64,000 bases of DNA from Ophioceras dolichostomum (GCA_003049485.1 PYST01000044.1:113927-177926), one strand, 5' to 3'. Counted from the stretch's first letter, positions 44,712 through 56,927 are shown. The notes: generated by a model from the letters alone, not told the origin. Translations and numbers: made by a program.

Positions 44712-46151
44712 TTACACTGTCGCCCCCGTGATCTGCACCGAATAATCCAGCCCTGCGTTCGCCTCCGCGCTAAGCTTGAACGGATCGAACAGCAACAGCG
44801 CTGCCGGCGTGTTCACAACCACCAAGCTCGCCTCCTCGCCCGCCGCCACGCTTACCTGTCCCGAGCCGCCCACCAAGTCCACATACCGCACCGTCCCCTC
44901 CGCTCCCGCCGCCTTGACCGCCAGCGTGGCCGTGAAAGCAGCAGCAGCAGCGTTCCCGCCGGCCGTGACGACGCTTACGCTGATCTGGGTCGCGCCGCTC
45001 TGGATCTTCAGCGGGATGATGTTGGCGCCCATGTACCTGGGCCGCCGCGCCGTCTTGACTTTGTAGTACCTACTACTGCTAGTACTATTGCCTGCCGCCG
45101 CCCCGCCGCCGTTGGTGGACGAGTCGAGGTTCGCATAGCTAATGCTACTCCGCTGCCTGTTGAACATGGCGCGCGCTTTGGGGTGTCCGATGTCGACGTA
45201 CGCCATGCGCGCCCAGTACCGGCCGACGATGGTCTGGATGCGGGTCGACGGGCTGGCGAGGCGCTCGAGGACGTGCAGGGGCGTCTCGTCGCTGTTACGC
45301 TTGTACTTGTCCCACACGCCGGGGAAGATCTGCCAGCCCATGCCGGTGTAGTTGTCTGGGTTGTTGGTGAGGTACGTAAGGAACGGCCACTAGTAGGTGT
45401 TTATTAGTCAAAGGTGCCCACGACAGGAAGAGCACTTCTAGGCGGAGAATAGTCACGATAAACAGAGAGGGGAAGGTGCACTGACAGCTTGATAGTAGTT
45501 CCCAGTATCCCGCGTCCCGTCCACGATAACCTGGTGCGAATCCCCCAACACCTTCTTCAGCTCCATGATCGTATCCCTCTCAGCCTGGGAGTACTTCTTC
45601 CTCTGCGCCGAGCACACATCATGGACCAAGAAAGTATCCGCCACGAAATTCGCTACCGTCTCCCACCACGCGCCCGTCCTCGTCTGATACACCCAGTACC
45701 TGGCCGTGTACGTCAGCGCGTGTCCGAACTCGTGCACAGTGACCGCGGGCTCGCCCATGTACTTCGTCACGACGTTCAGATAGGAAAAGCCGAGGGTCAT
45801 GTCGGTGCCCGTGTTGGCGGCCGCGCCGGGGATGTCGGCGACGTTGTACACGTTCATCTTGTACCAGGGCCCGTCGTCGTTGTCGGCGTTGAAGGACAGG
45901 CCCGGGGACCGCCAGCCGAGCCCGTCCACGAAGCACTCGTACGCGGCCTCGAGGCTGCGGATCACGCTGTCGGCTACGGAGTCGCTCGACGCGCCGTACA
46001 CGCGGAAGTGAGGCGAGTCCTTGAACCGCGTCCCGCCTGGCCCGACCCGCGGGTTGGGGGTGAAGTCGGCTGGTGGAGCCGCCACGGCCGACGCATGGAG
46101 CCAGCTGCATGCGATTATGGCAAGATAGAGATAAGACTTAGTTGGTTCCAT
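44712..46151 (-). CDS. Secreted DUF6055-type protein with a metalloprotease-like HEFGH motif
   Basis: Exons 45486-46151 and 44712-45389, with a 96-base intron (GTCAGT donor, TGACTAATA branch, ACTAG acceptor), give 447 residues. The signal peptide is YLYLAIIACSWLHASAVAAP. The segment TVHEFGHALTYTARYW (H140, E141, H144), followed 20 residues later by E164 in AWWETVANFVAD, has the zinc-site spacing of gluzincin peptidases. The family is known mainly as DUF6055, secreted, function unassigned. After the intron: WPFLTYLTNNPDNYTGMGW, ARMAYVDIGHPKARAMF and a C-terminal beta-rich domain (TLAVKAAGAEGTVRYVDL, LLLFDPFKLSAEAN). A TATATGAG sequence lies about 95 bases upstream. Peptidase activity is an inference from spacing. 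Confidence 0.8.
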
Positions 46152-47971
46152 GGCTCGAGAGAACCTGCCGTGCAGCCTTTGGGTGCTCCTCTAGGGCGTG
46201 AGTGCCGGGTTGCACACAGGAAGTTCCTAAAATGCATGACCGCCTCATATAAAAACGGCCGACTTGAGAACACTCACGCAAAACCCGACAGTGCACCATG
46301 ATGCCTCCTGTCCCTGTTAATCTGGAGGTAGTTTCTCCGTCTTGAGCCCACAATCTGTTACCCCAAATGTTGGAATAGGCTATAATCTGGGGAGTAGCTG
46401 TAGAGCGATGGGCGAGGGAGCATGGGAGTCGAAATAGGCTAAACTCTATTCTCGACCACCCTTCCCTGTTCCGAGGGTCTGGGCAAGGGACACGGAACGA
46501 CCCGGCGAGGCTGAAATGGCGACGGGGGCGTGGCCGTGACCCATCCAGTACCTCCCTGCACAACGGCTGCTATGAGCCTGTACCTACCCTCTGGTGTTAT
46601 AGCGGATTAGTAGGGTAACTCTAACTGACAGGCGGTCGTCTCATGTCTGCGCACGCTCAGTGGCTTACGAAAGTGAAATACCTCGCTCTTCGACTTTCTT
46701 TTATCTTCAATTCGCCCAGAGAGAAAAAAAAATCCCCGTAAACGCACGCGCAAGACAAGGAAGGCCTGCGGCGTTCTGTGTGCGGTTCCCAAACCACCCT
46801 ACGGTCCACCTATTGAGCAGAGGTAGGTTTTAATGAATCTCAAATGCTTGAGGGGATTCCTATTGATCTTAACCGTGGAGCGCATGCAATCCATGTGGTC
46901 GACCACCCCGTTTGAAAGATGCCCATCAAGACGACTGCCAATCAAGTCAGAAGAAACACGAATACGAGCCGTGGATTCGGGATCGGGAACGCGTTCTTCA
47001 CTTCTTCGCATACACAGTACGGACCAGATATGATGAGGAGGTGCCTGGCAGTCCGAATACGGGGCATATTGACAGCGTCGCAACGAAAAATGTAACCGTG
47101 TGGATGGATCAGGTCCGGGCGAGTCAATCCACCTGGCTGGGACTGATGACTGATGACCAACAACACTTCAATGCCGCAGACGCGAGCGATATCTACCCAA
47201 ATACCGAGCATACCCTTGACCCGGCGAACAGAAATATTTTTTTAAGCGAACCTCAAGGCAAGGTGCGACTCTCAACAGGCGGAGCATGCGGGCGCAATCC
47301 CCGCCAGGCCATGGGGTTCCCCGTTCTGACCTTTCCAAATCCGATCCCATGCCTCCTCCGACTCCACAGTCGCACACGCGTTAGCTTATGGTTGGAATCC
47401 GTGAATCCTTCGCTTCGAGTTCAGACCAGGGGAATATGAGTGCGAGAAGCGACCACAGGAACAACGCCAATAATTGGTCCGGATTTACGCTTGTTCGTGC
47501 TTTGTAATGTTGCTTATCATGGCGGGCCTCACTGCCATATACATAGAACCACCCAGATCCCTGCTCCCACCACCCACACAGCCCTACGAGGAGCCCACGA
47601 AGCCCTGAAGTTGTTGAGATTAGGTGGAAGGATTGGAGGCCCTGCCGTTGTGGACCATTTCAAGGGAACGCAGCTAGGGGGAGGGAGGACAGGCCGATTA
47701 CGGTGAGTCCTCCGCGTACCTCTTTAATATGAAGTCTTCCCCCGCCGCCTCCGTCCTCATATTTGTTCTTACTTCTTCTCTCCTATTGTCTCACTTTCCT
47801 TCATTTTCCCCTCTAAACTCGCGGCTTTCTGTTGTTGGGAAGCTTGGGTCAGACCGGACAACGAGCGGTGGGCATCGAGCTAGGCGAGCTAGAAAAGCAG
47901 GAGCCGGTCCACGCCGAACACACACCTACCTCGCCGGACACTCGGAGAGAGAGAGAGAGAGAGAGGTGAGG
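46152..47971. other. Intergenic between divergent genes
   Basis: Upstream of the DUF6055 gene (minus) and of the UDP-glycosyltransferase gene (plus). The 46912-47439 frame has no recognisable features. A (GA)n run lies at 47945-47966. I see no supported gene. Confidence 0.5.
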
Positions 47972-49531
47972 ATGGGGAAGCCCACGTGCATCGGGGTCAT
48001 AGTGGCCCTAGTGGGCATCCTGCTCGGCCTACGACAAGCCCTCTCGACACCACCACCAGAACGCCCTCCGACAGTACAGGGAAAGAAGGACACAATCCTC
48101 ATGCTCGTGGGCAACCACCCGGGCTTCTCCAACGTGCACCTCGCCACGACCTTCTCCCTTCTCCAACGTCACCCCTCGATGGACATCCACATAGCCACCT
48201 GGCCGAGCCGCAAGTCCTCGATCGAGCGCGTCTCCGAGTACTCCAAGACCAAGAAGCCGGCGACGTTCCACGAGCTCAGGGGGCTGAGCTACGCCCAGGC
48301 CATGCAGAACATCGGCTACGAGCAGGGCGACATCACGCACGCGCCGGGGAACCCCCTGTTCCTGGACAACATCGCCAAGTACATGGCGCCCTGGCCGGCG
48401 CAGGACCACTACGACCTCTTCGTGCAGATGCGGCGGCTCATCGACGAGATCGACCCGGCCGTGGTGGTGCTGGACCTGCTCTTCCTCCCCGCCCTCGACG
48501 CCGCGCGCGAGGCGAACAGGCTGCGAGCCATCGTCACGCCCAACACGCTCGTCGACTTCTTCGGCGGGCAGCAGCCCAAGCTCCAAGTCTTCTGGCGCTA
48601 CCCCGCCATGGGGTCCGGCATCCCCTACCCGGTGCCTTGGTCCAAGATCCCGGAGAACGTCGTGCTGATGCTCCGCTTCGCCTGGACCCTGATCAAGGCG
48701 TCGTTCTCGGACGAGCTCCTGCCCTTCCTCCGGAGCAAGGGCATCAGGGACCCCGTCAGCTTCCACACCCTCCACACCCCCGACATGGTCTGGATCGCGC
48801 AGGAGCTCGAGGGCGCCGCCCTGCCGATCGACTACGTGCCCGCGAACGTCACCGCCGTGGGGCCCATCGCCCTGTCCTCCGCGCCGATCGAGGAGCAGGA
48901 CCCGGAGCTGGCCGCCTGGCTCGCGAGGGGGCCAACCGTGCTCGTCAACCTGGGCAGCGCCGTCAAGTTCTACGAGGACCAGGCGACCGCCCTGGCCGCG
49001 GGCCTCGCGACCGTCCTCGACAGGCAGCCCGACGTGCAGGTGGTCTGGAAGTTCCGCAAGAACCCAGCGCTGGGCGCGTACAACGACTCCTTCCGCGCAC
49101 CGCTGGAGAAGCACATCGCGTCCGGCCGCATGCGGCTCGAGAAGTGGTTCGCGGCGGACCCGACTTCGATCCTCGAGTCGGGCCACGTGGTGGCTAACAT
49201 ACACCACGGGGGCGGCAACTGTTACCACGAGGCGCTCGGGGCGGGCGTGCCGCAGATCGTCCTGCCGCTGTGGGCGGACCTGTACAACTACGCCACGCTG
49301 GTCGAGTACGCGGGCATCGGGCTTTGGGCCAGCAGGAAGACCGCTCCGGACTTCTCGGCGGAGGAGGTCAGCGAGGCGCTGCTGAGGGTCGTGGATGGCG
49401 GAAAGGAGAGCGTGGCCATGAGGGATAAGGCCAGGATGTTTGCAGAGAAGGGCAGGGCTCAGGGCGTCGGGAGGGATAGGGCGGCGGATATCCTGGCGGA
49501 GCTGGCTGGGACGGGGTATTCGATAATATGA
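47972..49531 (+). CDS. UDP-glycosyltransferase (GT1 family)
   Basis: A single exon of 519 residues. The ATG at 47972 is preferred because it follows a purine-rich leader and begins an N-terminal hydrophobic anchor (IGVIVALVGILLGL). The same frame is open back to an ATG at 47729, which would add 81 residues with a second hydrophobic start. GT1 features: donor-site block NIHHGGGNCYHEALGAGVPQ with IVLPLWADLYNYATLVE, VVWKFRK before it, and the N-domain start ILMLVGNHPGFSNVHLATTF. The HH of IHHGGG fits the PSPG-like motif. Such enzymes move sugar from UDP-sugars to sterols, polyketides or xenobiotics; the acceptor here is unknown. No C-terminal membrane anchor is seen, unlike animal UGTs. Confidence 0.85.
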   Translation: MGKPTCIGVIVALVGILLGLRQALSTPPPERPPTVQGKKDTILMLVGNHPGFSNVHLATTFSLLQRHPSMDIHIATWPSRKSSIERVSEYSKTKKPATFHELRGLSYAQAMQNIGYEQGDITHAPGNPLFLDNIAKYMAPWPAQDHYDLFVQMRRLIDEIDPAVVVLDLLFLPALDAAREANRLRAIVTPNTLVDFFGGQQPKLQVFWRYPAMGSGIPYPVPWSKIPENVVLMLRFAWTLIKASFSDELLPFLRSKGIRDPVSFHTLHTPDMVWIAQELEGAALPIDYVPANVTAVGPIALSSAPIEEQDPELAAWLARGPTVLVNLGSAVKFYEDQATALAAGLATVLDRQPDVQVVWKFRKNPALGAYNDSFRAPLEKHIASGRMRLEKWFAADPTSILESGHVVANIHHGGGNCYHEALGAGVPQIVLPLWADLYNYATLVEYAGIGLWASRKTAPDFSAEEVSEALLRVVDGGKESVAMRDKARMFAEKGRAQGVGRDRAADILAELAGTGYSII

Positions 49532-52500
49532 GATGGACGGCGTACTTAGAAGACATTACGTCAAAATGGATAGATACTAGGATAGATGGATATAGAGGAA
49601 GAATAGACATTTGAGATTTCGTTTAAGGGATTGTCGGGCTCTCGAAATGGTGCGAGGCAAATGAGATAGTACTAGCTAGGTATCGACGCAGGTAGGTGTG
49701 TCAAGGGTTGCACCGTCCTGATGCTCGGCTAACCAGTGTAATTTACGCAGGCTTCTAGGACCTCGTGTGTCCCATATGACCGTCAGTCAGGTCTCCCCGG
49801 CAATGCTTATAAGTTCTGGGGGAAGTCCCAAGTGAACCGAACACAGCATGGTTAACGGCGCCTAGTCGTATGACACCCATTTTTTTAACTTCGCGGTTGT
49901 AAACATAGTAGCTCCGAAGCAAAGCCGGCTAGATAAACTCTCTGACTGCTTCCCCGCGCGTTACAGCTGTCGCACAGCGTGCTTTGGAGGCATCTCCGTG
50001 CTTCAGAAAAGAGTGTCACGTTTTTGTTATATTAGTTTTTCGTAGGAGCATTTACCGCTTTCATTAGAATCACAGCCTCATTCGATCTTGGTATGATAAA
50101 CCCTAATTCGTTCGGCAGTCGTAAAGGAGGAAAAGGTGTGCACACATGCAGTTGGTCGTTACTCCCCAGCCTCGAGACCCCAGGCTCCTGAATCGGCAGT
50201 TCTCCACTGGGTTGCCGCCCGAATATTTAGTTTTTACTAATCGGCTCGGGATGGGCTGGCATATCCCTGGGGAGCCGCTGATCAGCCGCTTCGGCTACGT
50301 ATTACTGACTAACGGGTACATTTCAAACCCTTTATTACAGCCCTGGCGTCTCGCTTCCCTCTGATTTCCGCTCCTCACCGCAGCTGGGTACCGTGCAACA
50401 TCCCTGTGCACCATGCCCTCACTATCCACTAACGCATCACCATAGCTGTCATTCCATGAGATCGCTGGCTCAGCCGGCCGCATGAGAGAGGCAGCCTCTC
50501 CTCTGCACCAAACACATCGGGAGGGCTGGGCCCCTGTCACTTCTCTGATGTGATGCTGTGCCCTAAGAATGCATTTGAACCATCCCCAGTGCACCCGCCC
50601 AGAATGTCCGAGGTGGGGGCTGTTCAGAGATGTCGGGAATCTCATGGAATCTAGATCTAGCTAGCTCAGGGGTAATTCCGACGCAACCACGTGGTGGACA
50701 TGATCCGCAGCTCTGTGAACATACCTGGCCTGCCCATGCATTCCCGACATGGTGCCAGGTGAGCGATTCGAACCACGTGCTTGAGTCCCTGCATTCCGTT
50801 CACGATGCATTATTAGTTGAAAGCTTCGGTAATCTTTCCCTTGCGTACGGGTTATAGCATCCCTCAACCACCTACCTCCCTGTACCGGTTCATCCATCGT
50901 GTCGGCCCGAGCCTGCAATGCCGCATGTATGCTGATCTAATCTCCGCACTGCTCACTCCGTAGCTCACTCTCATTCAAGTTGTTGCTAGACCTTTGCCAT
51001 CGACCCCGGGGGATTTGGAGAGCCATAACCAGCGGACGTAAACCTGTTTTGAACACCGAGGAAGCACGGGTATCACCGACAGCATTCCCCGGAGAAACAG
51101 GGGTTGGGGGAATATGACTTATGAAAACGTTAACCAGCAGTGAATGAATGAATGCCGTGGTCTTGTTCGTAGCATACAACGCCGCACCATCAAGGGCCGA
51201 GCCTTCCTCGTAGTACTCCATATCATCCTTCCCGTTTGGGGCTTAGTGCCTACCACTGGAACCTCAAATGTGTATCGATCTTTTTCTTCCTTCTTGGCCG
51301 GCCTCCGGAGCCTCTGCCCGAGAATTCTGCCACGGTTCCTCCCCTCCCCCTTGCACGCCGAAAAAAAAAACCTCAAAGTGGGCGATAAACATTAGTTCGA
51401 CAGCGGTAAGAGAGCCATGGTAACGTTTTGCTTGGCGCGGGGGGCGGGTTTGGGAGCCGCGTTGCCGCGATCGGTCTTCTCCGGGCGGCGCTCGGTGAGG
51501 CGAGCGAGAGTGGGGGCTGTATATGTACACATAGGGGTAAGAGGTAACACAATGGAATGGATTCCGTGAGGAAGACGTTCGTTTTGCGAGGCGCGGGACG
51601 TATCATATTAGTAGCTCCACCCACGTCCTTGTTTTTTTTTTTTTTCTCCTCCCTCCATTTTTGGATACCCCCGTGTGACATGATGCTGGAATCGTAAATG
51701 CTTGCGGTTCTCACTGGCCTGATTAGGGTGCCCAGTTCGAGTAGTTCCCTAAGGTACAGTGATGTGGGAGAAGCGGGCCAGGTAATTCCAGGGTGGCTGT
51801 GTGCGTGCGTGCCACGCTTTTGCTACTGCATACCTCCCTCTACTACCCCTGAGTGGCGGCGGCGTTGAGAGGGGCTTATGTTTGTTTACCTGTTTGTGCC
51901 ACCTCGTGGAGCTTTCTTCTTCTTCTAAGACAGACACCGTCGTACACACATACAAGCCCACGTACCGGCGTTGTCGGAGAATTTGATGTGGTGGTGATGT
52001 GATTGATGAGGGGAACACAAGGGGTTTACTTACCTGAATCAAAGATGGGATGCCGCCAACGATGGAATAGAGGAACATTTCAAATTTCTTCCCCTTGCTT
52101 ACAAAGCTCACAGAAGGCCGGCGACGAGTCTTGTTTGCATACGTTCACATACACCGGACTTGTGTCATAGTTCCGTGCGAATAAGCAACTCGTTCGGTGC
52201 ATCCGCACTTCAATTTTTTCCCAGCAAGGTCCTTGTGTAACGATAACGCAAGTTCTGTCCCACGGCTCAGGCCTGGTTGCCGCCCAGAGTCAAGCGCGTT
52301 GCGATCTCCCCTTTGATAAGCCTAATTCGGCACCAGGCATCATTTTGATGATCCATTGTTGGCCCTGACTCGGTGGCTCTGGCTCCGCCCGAGCACCGAG
52401 ATAGGCAAGTTTGTGACGGTTACCTATCTACCTACGGTTTCAGGTAATTGATGTTTTTTTCCCCCGTTTCTGCTATTAAATAGTGAGGACCGACTTCAAT

Positions 52501-53230
52501 GGATTGTTGCGGGCTCCGGCAATGGATGATGAGCCATGAAGAAAAACCCCGAGTGTGGGCTTCGGGTTACACAGGAGAAGCCCCTTGAGTCCGGCTCCCG
52601 TGATCGTATGATCGCAGCGCAGTATATCGGCGATTAGAAAATCCACACACGGAAAAGAGTGTCTAGCCTAATGTTGGAGGTAGGTATCGCAGATTGACAG
52701 CACAATAAGCTAGAAGGAAATATGCCGCGGCAAGTGGGAGGTTTCCAGATAGACACGGTGAATTTGTTTCGCGTCTTCACGTGCGCTGAGGCACCAACCT
52801 AGCGCACGCTCTAAACTATCCGTAGGTACTATCTAGTAAGGCTGATATCACCGCGACTGCGCGTGGTTGGTTGTCAACAAATAAGATATGAAAAGACGAA
52901 GACTACCTAGGCGAGAGGTATAAGGGAAGGATAAAGGTCAATAAAAAGAAAAGAAAGAAATGGAAGAGAGGAAAGGAAGGAAAACTCCCAGCGCCATACA
53001 TCGAATTCCAGCCCGCCCAAACTCGCTCCACTGCAGCCAACAACGTTTTTGAAGGGTGTTTGTCTCCTTGAGCAAACCGAAAAAAGAAGAAGAGAAAAAA
53101 GGGAAAAAAGAGACCGAAGTAAACCGGAGAGGTGTTGTTGTGCACGTACCGAACGTACCACATGGACACCACAACCTGTGATATAATGTTGATGGTGAAT
53201 CTCTACATGACGGTCAGGAGGCAGGTCTAT
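49532..53230. other. Gene-poor stretch between convergent genes
   Basis: The 3' flanks of the UDP-glycosyltransferase and UbiA-family genes. It contains only short, biased open frames, a poly(T) run near 51630-51645 and an A/G-rich segment at about 52930-53110. I see no gene or tRNA. Confidence 0.5.
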
Positions 53231-54370
53231 CTATGGCGTGACCAGCCACAGACCACCGGCGGGGTTGTCTCTCCTCCCGCCCAGGAGCGCCCTGCTGAGG
53301 GGAAGGCAGTACAAGGCGACGAGCCACAGACACCAGATCTTAAAGGTCCTCTTGTCCTCATCAACACTCTTGTACACAAGGGTACGGACAGCGATGACGA
53401 GTCCCAGGATCGCAAGCGGCGCGTAAGCCAGCAGGCTCTCCGACTGCCACAGCCAGGGAAGCGCCACAGACCAAGCCAGGACCGGGACGGCGACCAGCCA
53501 GCGGGCGGGTCCGTCGCCGACGACGAGCGGCACGGTCTTGCGCCCCCTCGCGGCGTCGCCCAGCTGGTCCTTCATGTCCTGAATGTGGATGGTGGAGAAG
53601 ATGGCGGCGACGATGACGGCGATCCAGCGCCACAGCAGCAGCGGCACGGAGGGGCCCAGGCCCGCGAGCGCGGCGGGCGAGTTGTGGGATGGGTTGAGCG
53701 CCACCTGCAGGGCGCCGACGGAGAAGCAGGGGATGCCCAGCGAGTTAAGCACGTTCTTGAGGACGAGGTTCTCGGCGCCGTCGAGGTCGTTGTACCAGTA
53801 TCCCAGGGCGATGACGAGGAGGGACTCCCAGGGAGCGCCGAGGCAGTAGCTGGACAGCAGGGCGATGATGCAGAAGGCGACGAGGAGGCTGCCGGCTTCG
53901 TTGGGGGAGACTTTCCCCGACGGTAGAGGCCGCGTGGGCTTGTTGATGCGGTCCTCCTCGACCGAGTCTGGGTTGCGCTGGTTCTGGATGCAGAGCACGA
54001 TGAGGTTGACCCAGACGTAGAGGGTGATTAGCGGTGTACGGGCGAGGATCTCGACGGGCGATGGGATGATACCCGCGACGGGGGACTCGGAATCGGACGA
54101 GGGGAGTAGGAGGAGCGACATGGCAATGCCGTTGGTTAGGGCGAAGAGCACGGACGGGACGAGGATGGTCTTGATGTCCGACTCGGTGAAGAGCCAGATG
54201 GTGTGTAGGAACCGGGTGAGCTCTCGTGCTGTGTCCTGGCGTTGGCTGACGACGCGGTTCTTGAACATCTTGACGGCGTAGGAAGTGTCGAAGTCGCTGG
54301 TGGGAGATCGCAGGCCGTTGCTGCCGCTAGTGATGTTCGACTGGGGAAGAGGAGACTCGGAGAGAGGCAT
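53231..54370 (-). CDS. UbiA-family membrane prenyltransferase or terpene cyclase
   Basis: A single-exon frame of 379 residues from the ATG at 54370; the upstream in-frame extension starts at GTG and is not used. About eight hydrophobic helices are visible (for example TILVPSVLFALTNGIAMSLL, SLLVAFCIIALLSSYCLGAP, WIAVIVAAIFSTI). The two Asp-rich motifs of UbiA enzymes are present: NQRNPDSVEEDRINKPTRP (N130, D135, D140) and IHIQDMKDQLGDAARGRKTV (D265, D268, D272). These bind prenyl diphosphate with Mg2+. In fungi the family includes quinone prenyltransferases and the fumagillin terpene cyclase type. No dedicated pathway gene lies adjacent, so the substrate is open. A CATATAAG box lies about 390 bases upstream. 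Confidence 0.82.
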   Translation of the reverse strand: MPLSESPLPQSNITSGSNGLRSPTSDFDTSYAVKMFKNRVVSQRQDTARELTRFLHTIWLFTESDIKTILVPSVLFALTNGIAMSLLLLPSSDSESPVAGIIPSPVEILARTPLITLYVWVNLIVLCIQNQRNPDSVEEDRINKPTRPLPSGKVSPNEAGSLLVAFCIIALLSSYCLGAPWESLLVIALGYWYNDLDGAENLVLKNVLNSLGIPCFSVGALQVALNPSHNSPAALAGLGPSVPLLLWRWIAVIVAAIFSTIHIQDMKDQLGDAARGRKTVPLVVGDGPARWLVAVPVLAWSVALPWLWQSESLLAYAPLAILGLVIAVRTLVYKSVDEDKRTFKIWCLWLVALYCLPLSRALLGGRRDNPAGGLWLVTP

Positions 54371-54760
54371 GATGGGCAAAAGGGTTTGGTCCTGCCGGCT
54401 GCTTTTTTGGTCGTTCTTGTTTATGCGTAACAGGGGATGAGTGGGCAAGCAGGCGTGAATCACGGTTCAGATGATCGGATAAGGGAGGAAGGAAGAGATG
54501 AGGTGAGTGAATGAGGAATCAACAATGAAGAAAGCTTGCTTGCTGCCTCTAGCGAGAAATATGATATGCTATCGAGACGAGAGAGGACTGAGGGGAAGGG
54601 GTGGTGGGTATTATGTCTGTACTGAGACAGTATCACAAAGGCTGGTTGAAGCGAGGAGTAGGAGGCAAAAAGGAATCAGGGGTGGGCTATCTCTGGATAG
54701 ACAGTGATGATGGCCTTCCTTTCCGCAAGCGGGAGGAAGGGGCGTCGAGGAGGAAGGCGG

Positions 54761-54768
54761 CTTATATG
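54761..54768 (-). promoter_or_regulatory. TATA-like box of the UbiA-family gene
   Basis: CATATAAG on the minus strand about 390 bases before the ATG, which would imply a long leader. Confidence 0.3.
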
Positions 54769-55509
54769 CCCCAGGTCAGCCGGCCCATGGCGAGCGGATA
54801 GTCAGGCAGGCGGGCAGGGCGCCGTCGGCCACGTCTCAACGCAACGAGGAGCGGGACACACAAAGACGCACTGACGACGAGGACAAGACAAGACCACGGA
54901 AGGACCTCCCGCCGTCAGTCATCATCTAGGAGACGCAAGACGCAGGACTCAAGCACGGGCTTGGTCCACCAGCTCCCACCCTCCATCATCCATCATCACA
55001 CACTGATGATCCACTGGTGATGAGGCTTGACGCAGCACACAAAGTTGACAGGTGTGACAGGAGCCCTGATAGGCGGTGGCCGGGGCTGTCCCAGGGCGTG
55101 GGGGTGAACGGAATGACAAGGACGTGCAGCTTGGTTCCTGCAAGCGGGAAGGTGTGGGTGTCAATGGGACATGAATATCGGACCGCACGCGTACCAGACG
55201 TGCCGTACCGTTGACGGACACTGTCCGGAACGGAGGTGTCGTTGGCATAAGGTATGATGGGACAATGCTACATTGGCCTGACGACTATGGGCCGGCCATG
55301 CTATGTCTTGAGGAGGATGATGGGAGAGAAAACGGTACGGACGTTTTGTGCAACTTGGCCAGAGTTTATGGTAAGCTTAAAAGAGGGACCATGGTAGGGG
55401 GTGTGAGAGCAGCAATGTCCCTCTATTGATAGACCATGGGAATGGTTTTGGCCTTGCAACCAGCTTGCAGTCATGGGGTCATCCACTCGGCGAGTCGGTA
55501 GAGTACGTA

Positions 55510-55566
55510 AGTACCTACATACCTCAGGTACCTACCTCTAGGTACCTAGGTAGGTAGGTAAGGTAC
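55510..55566. repeat. TACCTAGGTAGGTA cluster
   Basis: The longest such cluster in the window, with TACCTACAT, CTCAGGTACC, TACCTCTAGG and TACCTAGGTAGGTAGG words. Confidence 0.75.
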
Positions 55567-56681
55567 ATGTAAGTGGTGGGTGGGAGGAGCCTTGTCCAAC
55601 CACACCACACCCGCCCCGGTCCAGGCTGCAAGGTGCTCAATATCGGATGCATGTAATGGATGGTCAGATGCCGCACGCTCGGAAACAAAGGAGAAGCTCA
55701 AGGAACTATAGGATGGAGGCATGGCATGTGGCAGCAGTAACAGCAGCTAGGCCCAGGCCGCATCCCGCTGGCTGCTCTCGCTCTCTCTCTCGGGAGTCGG
55801 GACGGGCTGTGCCACGCGAAGGGGAGTTCAAAAAAGGAAACTCGTGTCTCTCTTGCTTGCTTGCTCTTTTTGTTCGCTCAGGTGTCCGCAAAGCGGCAAA
55901 GCGACTTGGGACGAGCTGGGGAGCGCCAAGGGGAAGGTATTCTTCAGCCCAATTGGCCTCACAGGTTGCCCAATTGTTGCCCGTTTGGTTGCGTTCGGGA
56001 TTCCCTCCCCTGACTCCTTTGTTCTTTTCAGCGCGGACCCATGTTGCATTCATCGTCGCTTGGCTCCGCCAAGTATCAGCCACGCCGCAAGCTGACCGGC
56101 TTTTTGTGGCTGGTTGAGTGGTGGCTGACCGTTTCCGAGGAGCCAATAAAGCATCTGCGTCACCACCCGCCCGCAGACAAAATACGCCCTGTCGCTCCTC
56201 AGCCTGAAAAAAGACGGTAAGCAGAAAATTCTTCCCATAAGATCCCCTGACTGGCACAGGGAAAGGAAATACGGGAATGTGAGAGAAACGAAACGGAGGT
56301 GGAGACTGAAGGGTTTTGTTTCGCCATCGTGGGAGGGACGGCATTCTGTTTTGCTCTTGTTCTGCAAATCGTGCTGCAGCTCGGCAAGGCTTGATGTGAC
56401 CTGACGCGATGCAACGGAGAGTCTGTTTGAGTGGGAAGGATGAAGGGTCATGAAAAAACAAGCACCGAGACTGAGCCTGAGTGAGTCCCGAGGAGGGGCG
56501 GCAGCTTAGCCGCGATGATGCAGAGGTGATGCAGATTGACAGGTCGGTCTTTGCCGCAGTAAGGGAGGTGAGTGAAGGCAGGCCCGATGGACACGCTCGG
56601 GAGGCGTTTCTTGGCTTTACTCCTCCCGTCCATCGTCATCATCATCTCCCACAACGGGAAACGTGCCAGATGTCATCAAAC

Positions 56682-56709
56682 GGCCGCCGCCGCCGCCGCC
56701 GCCGCCAGC
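56682..56709. repeat. (CCG)n microsatellite
   Basis: Eight or so perfect GCC units on the plus strand, not in a supported gene. Confidence 0.85.
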
Positions 56710-56906
56710 TCGCATTTTCGCCGAAACCAGTGTCAACAGTGCAATGTCAGCGGGGATGAACTGGGGTGATTTTCGAATCAAGCCAAAACGAGCTGCTTTT
56801 GCTCTGTCTGGACTGCCGATGGTTGTCCGCCACACTTGCGTGAGAGTGAGACGGGGTAGGAAGGGAAGGATCAAGAGAGGGGAGAGAAAAAGGACCCCCG
56901 CATCGA

Positions 56907-56927
56907 TCCATCCATCCATCCATCGCA
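56907..56927. repeat. (ATCC)n microsatellite
   Basis: A run of ATCC units in a gene-free stretch. Confidence 0.85.

Noticed and set aside
46912..47439. 175-codon plus-strand frame upstream of the UDP-glycosyltransferase gene
   Set aside because: Open, but without recognisable motif or codon pattern; too weak to call a gene.
47729..47971. N-terminal extension of the UDP-glycosyltransferase
   Set aside because: Open and in frame, but it would place a second hydrophobic start and a GA-repeat-encoded segment before a good anchor sequence; the ATG at 47972 is preferred.
47986..49228. Long open frames on both strands inside the UDP-glycosyltransferase gene
   Set aside because: They are shadows of a GC-rich coding region; only the frame ending at 49531 carries GT1 motifs.
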